A DNA stretch of 14,332 nt from CADCTB01 sp038231955 (lineage in GTDB: Bacteria; Actinomycetota; Acidimicrobiia; Acidimicrobiales; AC-14): the NCBI GenBank assembly GCA_038231955.1, contig JBBSIS010000073.1:1-14332 (forward strand), given 5' to 3'. The notes beneath the pieces are model-generated. The model saw only the letters and a program-made list of their open reading frames with translations, was not told the DNA's origin and searched no databases. This document shows, one piece after another, positions 6,441 through 12,144 of the stretch. The position numbers and the translations under genes were made by a program. Numbering within the stretch: the stretch's first letter is position 1; each line of letters starts with the position of its first letter.

Positions 6441-6851
6441 ATGCCACGGCCCCTGACCGAGAAGCAATGGCGGACGCTTCTGTCCTTCCGGGTCGCCCTG
6501 CGGAGCTTCCTGCAGTGGAGCGACGGCCAGGCCGCGACGGTGGGGATCACCTCGGCCCAGCACCAGCTGCTGGTCGCCATCCGGGGCCACGCCGGCAAGG
6601 AGGATCCGACGATCAGCGACGTGGCCGAGTCGCTGTTCGTCCGCCATCACAGCGCCATCGGCCTGGTGGAGCGGACGGCGGCCCTGGGCCTGGTGGAACG
6701 TCGTCGCGATCCCGCAGACCAGCGGTTGGTGCGGCTGGCTCTGACCCCGCTCGGTCACGAGCGGGTCGACGCCCTGGTCCCCGCCCACCTCGAGGAACTC
6801 CAGCGACTGGCGCCGCTCCTCGACGCGCTCCTCGATGTGGCCGCCAAGTGA
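6441..6851 (+). CDS. MarR-family transcriptional regulator
   Basis: The protein has 136 residues. The helix-turn-helix lies at about 56-80 (PTISDVAESLFVRHHSAIGLVERTAALGLV) and the wing is ERRRDPADQR (about 86-95), the MarR wing consensus. N-terminal (WRTLLSFRVALRSFLQWS) and C-terminal helices (LVPAHLEELQRLAPLLDALLDVA) fit the dimerisation domain. ATG at 6441 is preferred over the much longer open frame because all family homology lies after it and a GGGAAGGGAA purine tract lies about ten bases upstream. The gene follows the dead respiratory region and precedes a short gene with a strong ribosome-binding site, possibly co-transcribed. The inverted repeat at 6308-6322 is a candidate self-operator. 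Target and ligand are unknown. Confidence 0.82.
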   Translation: MPRPLTEKQWRTLLSFRVALRSFLQWSDGQAATVGITSAQHQLLVAIRGHAGKEDPTISDVAESLFVRHHSAIGLVERTAALGLVERRRDPADQRLVRLALTPLGHERVDALVPAHLEELQRLAPLLDALLDVAAK

Positions 6852-6911
6852 GGCCTGGCCCGGCGCGGTCGGGAACCTGGGCCAGACTGTGCCCTGCCTC
6901 AGGAGGGCGCC

Positions 6912-7145
6912 GTGCACTCACGTATCACGCTGATCCTTCCCCACCACGCCGACCACCGGCCGCCGCCACCGGTGGTGGAGCTGCACGACGGTCCGGACAG
7001 AGAAGCCCACGTCAGCTTTCGGGAGGCAGACGACGACTGCTCCGAGCTCGCCGTCTGTCCCGAATGTCTCTCGGCGTTCCTGCGCACGACCGCCGATCTC
7101 ATCGATGAGTGGCTTCGAGCGGGACGGTGGCTGACGACCGGATGA
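6912..7145 (+). CDS. Small hypothetical protein with a CPEC motif
   Basis: This is a 77-residue protein starting at GTG 6912 with a perfect AGGAGG site at 6900-6905. I do not recognise a family. The N-terminus has a His/Pro-rich stretch (LPHHADHRPPPPVVELHDG), the middle is acidic, and the C-terminal third reads CPECLSAFLRTTADLIDEWLRAGRW, where Cys-Pro-Glu-Cys could bind a metal or be redox active and the remainder is a likely amphipathic helix. The stop overlaps an ATG (ATGA at 7142-7145) that opens into the enolase-like fragment. The strong ribosome-binding site argues that it is translated. Function unknown. Confidence 0.6.
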   Translation: MHSRITLILPHHADHRPPPPVVELHDGPDREAHVSFREADDDCSELAVCPECLSAFLRTTADLIDEWLRAGRWLTTG

Positions 7146-7339
7146 ACGCGTGTCGAGGCGTTGCCGCCACCAACATCCGCCACCTCGAGTACTTCGCCGA
7201 CCATGTGCGGGTCGAGCACCTGCTCTTCGACGCCGTGGTCGAGTCCGTAGGCGGCACGCTGTCGTCGGATCTGACCCGGCCCGGGATGGGTCTGGAGCTG
7301 CGGGTCGCCGATGCGCAGCGCGACCGCACCACTGACTGA
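7142..7339 (+). pseudogene. C-terminal fragment of an enolase-superfamily (mandelate racemase/muconate lactonizing type) enzyme
   Basis: The 65-residue frame contains RHLEYFADHVRVEHLLFDAVVESV and DLTRPGMGLELRVADAQR. This resembles the conserved end of mandelate racemase-like enolase-superfamily proteins (HLEYFHDHVRIE...LFDG...P..RPGLGLE...ADA). Those enzymes have about 370-430 residues with a TIM barrel holding the metal ligands; none of that remains. The ATG at 7142 overlaps the preceding stop, so the fragment could still be translated, but it would have no catalytic residues. It ends 10 bases before the end of the converging SDR gene. Assignment rests on recognition of the tail pattern only. 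Confidence 0.65.
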
Positions 7340-7349
7340 GAACCGCCAC

Positions 7350-8342
7350 CTATCGCCGGCGGACGACCGATGTCGCCAGCCCGGCCGCCACCGCTGCGAC
7401 GGCGTAGGCCACACGACGGTGGCTGGTGAGCCACCACTGCGGGCTGCGGCTGTGGGAACGGTCGTCGAAGATCCCGTGGGCGCCGAAGTCCACGTCGGTA
7501 TCGGCCGGATCCCAGAGGTTGGCGGGGCGATCGGGCTCCGGGGGCTGGTCGGTCTGCTGGCCCTTGAAGCCGGTCACGCCGAGGTAGCGGTCGAGCAATC
7601 CCGGCGCCACGGCGTTGGCGATCAGGGTGCCAGCGGTGGTCGCTCCCACCCAGTATTCCCGGCGCTCGGGGTGCCGGGCGGCGTGAAGGATGCCCCGGGC
7701 GGGAACTTCGGGCTGGTAGATCGGCGGCACGGGTTGGGGTTGGCGGGGCAGCCGGGACAGGACCCAGGAGAACTGCGGGGTGTTGACCGCGGGCAGTTGC
7801 ACCATGGTGACGTGGACGTTGCTCTTCTCGTGGAGCAGCTCGCAGCGCAGGGCCTCGGTGAAGCCCTGAATGGCGTGCTTGGCCCCGCAGTAGGCGGTCT
7901 GCAGCGGGATGCCGCGATAGGCCAGTGCCGAGCCGACCTGGACGATGGTGCCCCGGTCGCGTGGCTTCATGCGCCGCAGCGCGGCCATGGTGCCGTACAC
8001 GAAGCCGAGGTAGCTGACCTCGGTCACTCGCCGGTACTCCTCGGCCGTGACCTCCCAGAACGGGGCGAAGACGGCGGTGAAGGCGTCGTTCACCCACACG
8101 TCGATCTCGCCCAGCTCCGCCTCCACCCGGGCGGCGGCTGCCTCCACCGCGTCGGCATAGGCAACGTCGGTCGGCACGACCAGGGCTCGTTGCCCCTCGG
8201 CCTCGACCTCCCGTGCCGCTTCCTCCAGCCCGGCACGACCGCGGGCCACCAGCGCCACGTCGTAGCCCTCGGCGGCGAACAGCCGGGCGGTGGCCCGGCC
8301 GACCCCGGCTGATGCTCCGGTGACAACGACGACTTTGGACAT
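7350..8342 (-). CDS. SDR-family oxidoreductase with C-terminal extension
   Basis: The protein has 330 residues from ATG 8342, preceded by AAGGAG ten bases upstream; a longer frame to 8402 lacks such a site. The Rossmann motif TGASAGVG (8-15) and the catalytic set Ser138 (VGSALAYRG), Tyr151 and Lys155 (YCGAK) define a classical short-chain dehydrogenase/reductase. Arg34 after the second strand (VARGR) suggests NADP(H). The usual NNAG is changed to VNDAF (84-88). Classical SDRs have about 250 residues; here an extra ~80-residue tail ends in a short hydrophobic stretch (VAYAVAAVAAGLATSVV) and basic residues, probably a membrane anchor. Similar long-tail SDRs are common in actinobacteria, proteobacteria and cyanobacteria. 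The substrate is unknown. Confidence 0.88.
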   Translation of the reverse strand: MSKVVVVTGASAGVGRATARLFAAEGYDVALVARGRAGLEEAAREVEAEGQRALVVPTDVAYADAVEAAAARVEAELGEIDVWVNDAFTAVFAPFWEVTAEEYRRVTEVSYLGFVYGTMAALRRMKPRDRGTIVQVGSALAYRGIPLQTAYCGAKHAIQGFTEALRCELLHEKSNVHVTMVQLPAVNTPQFSWVLSRLPRQPQPVPPIYQPEVPARGILHAARHPERREYWVGATTAGTLIANAVAPGLLDRYLGVTGFKGQQTDQPPEPDRPANLWDPADTDVDFGAHGIFDDRSHSRSPQWWLTSHRRVAYAVAAVAAGLATSVVRRR

Positions 8343-8383
8343 GGTGGTTGTGCTCCTTCTGGGTTCAGGTGGCCGCCGGTCTA

Positions 8384-8493
8384 CTGCGTGCCGAGATCCC
8401 ACCAGTCATCGTCGATATCGACGTCGTAGTGGTCGTCGGCGGACGAAAGGGTCGCCGTGTGCCTCGTGCGGATTCCACGTGGTCTTCGGCATA
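8384..8493 (-). other. Intergenic segment with a 14-bp palindrome and a doubtful small ORF
   Basis: Between the VKOR and SDR genes, CGTCGATATCGACG (8410-8423) is a perfect palindrome. On the minus strand, ATG at 8493 opens 23 codons (MPKTTWNPHEAHGDPF...). Another frame across the palindrome reads ADDHYDVDIDDDWWDLGTQ and then stop at 8384. The two pieces could be one acidic small protein broken by a frameshift, or chance. No ribosome-binding site of note precedes it. It could equally be a regulatory site for the SDR gene. Confidence 0.25.
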
Positions 8494-8501
8494 ACCGTGG
8501 C

Positions 8502-8948
8502 CTACCCCCGCCTCGCCCCGCTCATGTCCGGCCGCTCGACGATGGCGGCCCGCACGTCGCGGACGAGCAGGGCGAGGATCCCCCAGCTCGCGGCGGCCGA
8601 TACCAGGCACAGTGAGCACCAGTGGCCATAGACACCTTGCAGCACCACCAAGACGAGGCCACCACCGGCCATTGCCGCCGCGATCCCGCCCAACGCGAGC
8701 GTCGGCCACCTCCGCCGGCCGCCGAACAGGTCCAGGGCCAGCTCCGCCCCGTAGGCGGCGACGCCGAAAGCGGCGTCGGGGAACCCGAGCCAACGCACCA
8801 GCGGGGATCGCCGCAGGATCCATTCGCTGCCGCCCAGGCCGAACGGATCCCAGATTGTGTGGACGACCTTGGCCTGGTAGAGGGTGAGGTACAGGGCGAC
8901 AGCCAGGCCCAACAGGGACAGGACGGCGACGGTGCTCCGCCGGCTCAT
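8502..8948 (-). CDS. VKOR-family integral membrane protein
   Basis: The 148-residue protein has four to five hydrophobic segments: about 7-24, 57-73, 84-104 and 107-128. WCSLCLVSAA (110-119) carries the membrane CxxC (Cys111, Cys114) of vitamin K epoxide reductase homologues, which reoxidise disulfide-forming proteins by passing electrons to quinone. FPDAAFGVAAYG (56-67) is the conserved helix start of the family. The extracellular loop reads VHTIWDPFGLGGSEWIL, where many bacterial VKORs have a cysteine pair; none is present, so it belongs to a loop-cysteine-lacking type or is impaired. No DsbA/thioredoxin domain is fused. It lies 42 bases downstream of the GH15 stop, same strand, so it may be co-transcribed. 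Start at ATG 8948 fits homologue length. Confidence 0.8.
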   Translation of the reverse strand: MSRRSTVAVLSLLGLAVALYLTLYQAKVVHTIWDPFGLGGSEWILRRSPLVRWLGFPDAAFGVAAYGAELALDLFGGRRRWPTLALGGIAAAMAGGGLVLVVLQGVYGHWCSLCLVSAAASWGILALLVRDVRAAIVERPDMSGARRG

Positions 8949-8990
8949 TGGTGCATCATCTGGTGAATGGTGCGTCAGTTCGGTGCAGCC

Positions 8991-10760
8991 TCACGCCGGG
9001 CGCCGGGAGCTCAGGGCAAATGCGGCGGCGATGTGGGACAGGTGTGACAGGCCCTGGGGGAAGTTCCCGAGCTGGAGACCGGCGTCGGTGTCGAACTCTT
9101 CGGCAAAGAGCCCGAGGTCGTTGGCGGTGGCGGCCGCCCGCCCGAAGACCTCCTCGGCCTGGGTGGTGCGGCCCTGGTGGGCCAGGCACTCCGCCAACCA
9201 GAACGTGCAGGCGACGAAGGCGCCCTCCGTGCCCGCCATGCGGTCGTCGGCCCGGTAGCGACGCACCAGTCCTCCGTCGGCCAGCTCCTCCTGCACCGCA
9301 TCGGTGGTGCGGACCATCCGCTCGTCGTCATAGGCGACGAAGTCGACGCTGGGAAGCAGCAGCAGTGACGCGTCGAGCTCGGAGCTGTCGAAGGCCTGGA
9401 CGTAGATACCGCGCTGGTCGTCGTAGCCACGAGCCTCGATGGCGTCGCGGATCTCCCGTTCCGCCCGCTCCCACCGCTTGACCGGCGCCTGGCGCAGGCA
9501 CTCGCGACTCAAGCGCAGGCCCCGGTCGACTGCAGCCCAGCACATCACCTTGGAGTGCACGAAGTGCTGGGGAAGCCCTCGCATCTCCCAGATGCCGCAG
9601 TCCGGCTCCTCCCAGAGGGCCACGGCCCGGTCTACCAGGCTGAGCAGGAAGCGCCAATAGTCGTCGTCGGGAGAGTGCCCCCGTTCGTGCCATCGCCAGG
9701 CCAGGTCGACCAGGTAGCCGAACACGTCGAGTTGGAGCTGGTCGACGGCGGCGTTGCCGACGCGGACCGGCTTCGAGCCGCGATAGCCGTCGAGGTCGAG
9801 CTCGACCTCTGTCAGTCGCCGCTCGCCGCCCACCCCGTACATGATCTGCAGCGACTCGGCGCTGCCCGCCGCGCTGCGCTCGATGAACCGCCGGAAGCGG
9901 TCGGCCTCCGTGATGCAGCCCAGCTGGGTGAGCGACCGGACGGTGAACTGCGAGTCGCGTACCCAGCTGTAGCGGTAGTCCCAGTTCCTCCCGTGACCCA
10001 CGCTCTCGGGCAGCGAGGTGGTGGGCGCAGCCACCACTGCGCCAGTCGTGGCGTTGACCATGGCCTTGAGGACCAGGGCCGACTGACGGGCCTCGGGACC
10101 GAAGGGGCCGTGGATCGTCACCTTGGCCGACCAGGCCCGCCACCAGGCGATGGTGGCGTCGAGGCGGCGGTCCAGCTCCTCGACGTCCGGTGCCGGTGGG
10201 ATCTCGGGATCGAGCTGCTCGGGTGGGTAGTAGACGACGGACAGCCGACGCCGTTCACCGGCGCGGACGGAGAAGGTGGCTTCGAGGTCGTGGTGGTCGA
10301 CGATCTCGAGATCCATGTCGCCCGCCACCACGAGGGCGTCGTTGCCGCCCACCGCGCTGTAGCGGTTGGGGCCGTGATGGCGTACCCACGGCTTGACCCC
10401 GCCATAGTCGAACCGGGGGCGCATCACCAGCCGCAGCTCGAGTTCGCCGCGTACACCCTCGATCACCCTTAGGAGCTGGCGGTACGGCTGGCGGCCACCG
10501 CCTTTCCGCATGGTGAAGCAGTCGTACAGCCGAGCCTCGCCGCCGGGGGCGTCGAAGGTGGTGACCAGCACCAGGGTATCGGGCAGATAGGCGCGGGTCG
10601 AGCGGTAGTCGGGGCTGGTGGGGGCGATCTGGCAGTACCCACCCCGTTCGGCGTCGAGGAGGCGAGCGAACACGCTGGCCGAGTCGAAGCGGGGGAGGCA
10701 GCACCAGTCCACCGACGCCGATCGCGACACGAGGGCGGCGGTGTGGCAGTCGCCGATCAT
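8991..10760 (-). CDS. GH15 glycoside hydrolase (glucoamylase/trehalase-like)
   Basis: The 589-residue protein spans the usual GH15 length. The N-terminal beta domain contains IGDCHTAALV and VDWCCLPRFDSASVF. The (alpha/alpha)6 barrel shows GRNWDYRYSWVRDSQF (about 255-270), DCGIWEMRG (about 385-393, with a catalytic-type Glu) and EEFDTDAGLQLGNFPQGLSHL (about 550-572, second acid region). Bacterial members split alpha-glucosidic bonds in maltooligosaccharides or trehalose; which one cannot be told. No signal peptide is seen, so it is probably cytosolic. ATG 10760 is the only in-frame start nearby, but family similarity begins earlier (YEPIGDYAMIGD). An ATG at 10783 would give MEPIGDYA if one G were added, so the true start is probably 10783 with a one-base loss. 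A -10-like TATAGT is at 10820-10815. Confidence 0.88.
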   Translation of the reverse strand: MIGDCHTAALVSRSASVDWCCLPRFDSASVFARLLDAERGGYCQIAPTSPDYRSTRAYLPDTLVLVTTFDAPGGEARLYDCFTMRKGGGRQPYRQLLRVIEGVRGELELRLVMRPRFDYGGVKPWVRHHGPNRYSAVGGNDALVVAGDMDLEIVDHHDLEATFSVRAGERRRLSVVYYPPEQLDPEIPPAPDVEELDRRLDATIAWWRAWSAKVTIHGPFGPEARQSALVLKAMVNATTGAVVAAPTTSLPESVGHGRNWDYRYSWVRDSQFTVRSLTQLGCITEADRFRRFIERSAAGSAESLQIMYGVGGERRLTEVELDLDGYRGSKPVRVGNAAVDQLQLDVFGYLVDLAWRWHERGHSPDDDYWRFLLSLVDRAVALWEEPDCGIWEMRGLPQHFVHSKVMCWAAVDRGLRLSRECLRQAPVKRWERAEREIRDAIEARGYDDQRGIYVQAFDSSELDASLLLLPSVDFVAYDDERMVRTTDAVQEELADGGLVRRYRADDRMAGTEGAFVACTFWLAECLAHQGRTTQAEEVFGRAAATANDLGLFAEEFDTDAGLQLGNFPQGLSHLSHIAAAFALSSRRPA

Positions 10761-10814
10761 GGCGTAGTCACCGATGGGTTCATAGGCGCTGCGCTGGTCG
10801 GGTCCGATACTCCA

Positions 10815-10833
10815 ACTATATCGGCACGCGATA
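10815..10833. promoter_or_regulatory. Divergent promoter/operator between GH15 and the universal stress gene
   Basis: TATCG (10819-10823) and CGATA (10829-10833) are perfect arms with a 5-base spacer; extending to 8 bp per arm (CTATATCG/CGATACAG) costs one mismatch. On the minus strand TATAGT (10820-10815) is a good -10 box for GH15. The GTG of the stress protein begins three bases after the right arm. A protein bound here would affect both genes. The same arms and spacing occur at 6308-6322. Confidence 0.55.
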
Positions 10834-10835
10834 CA

Positions 10836-11307
10836 GTGGGCGTTGCAGGGAGCTCTTGGGGGGCGCAGAGGAAGGACACGATCGTCGTTGGACTGGACGG
10901 GTCGCAGGGCTCGGCGCATGCCCTTCATTGGCTGGTGACCCAGGTCACCGGGGATCAACACGTCGTCGCTGTCCACTCCATCCGACCGATGGGCGAGTTC
11001 GTGCTCAACCTGCCCGTCAACGGCCTTGGCGACTGGCGGAAGACCCTGGCCTGGGAGCTCGAGCACGTCTGGTGCAAGCCGTTGCAGGACGCCGGCATCT
11101 CCCATGAGGGCGTCACCGTCGACGCCAGCCCGGCCAAGGGGATCGCCGAGGTGGCAAGCGCCCGACGGCCAAGATGATCGTCGTCGGCACCCAGGGTCAC
11201 GGGTCGGTGGCCGGCCGGATGCTGGGCGGCGTCAGCTACCGGCTCCCGCACATGGCCAGCCAGCCGTCGTCATCGTCCCGCCCGACTGGTCGGAAGCGTC
11301 AGCCTGA
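10836..11307 (+). pseudogene. Universal stress protein (UspA family), two frameshifts
   Basis: From GTG 10836 the frame reads TIVVGLDGSQGSAHALHWL (strand 1 and the first ATP-fold motif), then KPLQDAGISHEGVTVDASPAKGIAEVASA. It breaks at about 11162, and the neighbouring frame supplies TAKMIVVGTQGHGSVAGRMLGGVS, including the G-x(2)-G-x(9)-G(S/T)-like ATP-binding region of UspA. It breaks again at about 11264, and the third frame gives VVIVPPDWSEASA and stop 11305-11307. Both breaks are one-base losses. Joined, the product would be a normal ~155-residue single-domain Usp, so decay is recent or the breaks are sequencing errors. It is divergent from GH15, across the inverted repeat. Confidence 0.78.
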
Positions 11308-11317
11308 CCGGGTGACC

Positions 11318-11358
11318 GGAACGAGCATGAGTCGTTCCCGACAACATTCGTCGTCGGG
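11318..11358. terminator. Two overlapping hairpins between converging genes
   Basis: GGAACGA (11318-11324) pairs with TCGTTCC (11332-11338). CCCGAC (11337-11342) pairs with GTCGGG (11353-11358). The two share bases 11337-11338, so fully formed stems exclude each other slightly. They lie between the 3' ends of the stress-protein gene (+) and the GNAT gene (-), where bidirectional termination is expected. No U tract is present. Confidence 0.5.
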
Positions 11359-11384
11359 CGACCACGTCCATGTCCTGGCGACGG

Positions 11385-11894
11385 CTACAGCGCTCGCGTG
11401 TACCGAAGCTCGACGAGAGCAAAGGAACCACGGTCGTCCGTCTTGACGCCGCCGTCAGCCATCCATCCGGCGCGCTCATAGAACCGACGCGCGGCGGCAT
11501 TGCTGTCGAGGACCCAAAGTGTCACCCTGCGAAAACCCGCCGCACGGAGGCTGGTGATGGCGATGTCTATGAGCAGGCGGCCGCCTCCGCGGCCCCGCCT
11601 GTCCGGCGCGAGATAGATCGCGGTGAGCTCGCCGGTAGACGCTGGCGCATCCGCGTCCCGGCTGGGCGAGACGTGAGCGAACCCGAGGATCCCCCCGCCG
11701 TCCTCCAGCACGAAGGCGCCCGCATCGGGCATCTCACGGCCGAGCATCTCCTTCCACACACTGGCTCGACGCTCGATCGAGAGGCTGTCGAGATGGTCGT
11801 CGGGAATCTGGCCGCGGTACGCGGCCTGCCAGCTCCGGACGTGCACCTCTGCGATGGCATCGGCGTCAGCGACGATTGCCGGCCGAACGTTCAT
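11385..11894 (-). CDS. GNAT-family N-acetyltransferase
   Basis: The 169-residue protein has the standard GNAT fold. It starts MNVRPAIVADADAIAEVHVRSWQAAYRG, a common opening in this family. Motif A is LTAIYLAPDRRGRGGGRLLID (about 90-110), whose RxxGxG core binds acetyl-CoA pyrophosphate. Motif B follows in VTLWVLDSNAAARRFYERAGW (about 124-144). It would transfer acetyl from acetyl-CoA to an amine; the acceptor cannot be predicted. ATG 11894 is at the conserved N-terminus, with AGGA about nine bases upstream; a second ATG nine bases further upstream is out of frame. It stands alone: the neighbours on both sides run in the opposite direction. Confidence 0.88.
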   Translation of the reverse strand: MNVRPAIVADADAIAEVHVRSWQAAYRGQIPDDHLDSLSIERRASVWKEMLGREMPDAGAFVLEDGGGILGFAHVSPSRDADAPASTGELTAIYLAPDRRGRGGGRLLIDIAITSLRAAGFRRVTLWVLDSNAAARRFYERAGWMADGGVKTDDRGSFALVELRYTRAL

Positions 11895-12033
11895 CCTTTC
11901 ATCCTGCTCTGAGGCGCGACGCCGAGCACGGCAATCGCCCGGCCAGCATGACGAACTCTGTCGGCCTCAGGACGGAGGGGCTCCCACGTGGATTCCCCGG
12001 GAGCCGGGTCGTGGACACCGGTTCAACTCTCAG

Positions 12034-12136
12034 AAACGATCGTTTGTGTTATACTTCCTTGTCCAATTGCGGAGGCCCCGACATCCGACGTGGAATCTCC
12101 CGTATACTCGTACGGAGACATTCCCGTAGATAGGAG
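12034..12136 (+). promoter_or_regulatory. AT-rich promoter region of the ATPase-TPR gene
   Basis: The 250-base gap before the ATPase gene contains a perfect 12-bp palindrome AAACGATCGTTT (12034-12045), then TATACT (12050-12055), and a second TATACT (12103-12108) framed by CCGTA (12100-12104) and TACGG (12111-12115). Both TATACT hexamers are good -10 boxes; no convincing -35 box accompanies either. AGGAG at 12132-12136 lies eight bases before the GTG start. The lower GC content is clear against the surroundings. The rest of the gap, 11895-12033, shows nothing I can name. Confidence 0.55.
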
Positions 12137-12144
12137 CCGACCCT

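Noticed and set aside
6855..6885. Hairpin CTGGCCC/GGGCCAG after the second marR
   Set aside because: A seven-bp stem with a 17-base loop and no U tract is too weak in this GC-rich sequence to call a terminator.
10763..11105. Extension of the GH15 frame upstream to 11105
   Set aside because: It is antisense to the universal stress protein, and GH15 homology stops at about 10784.
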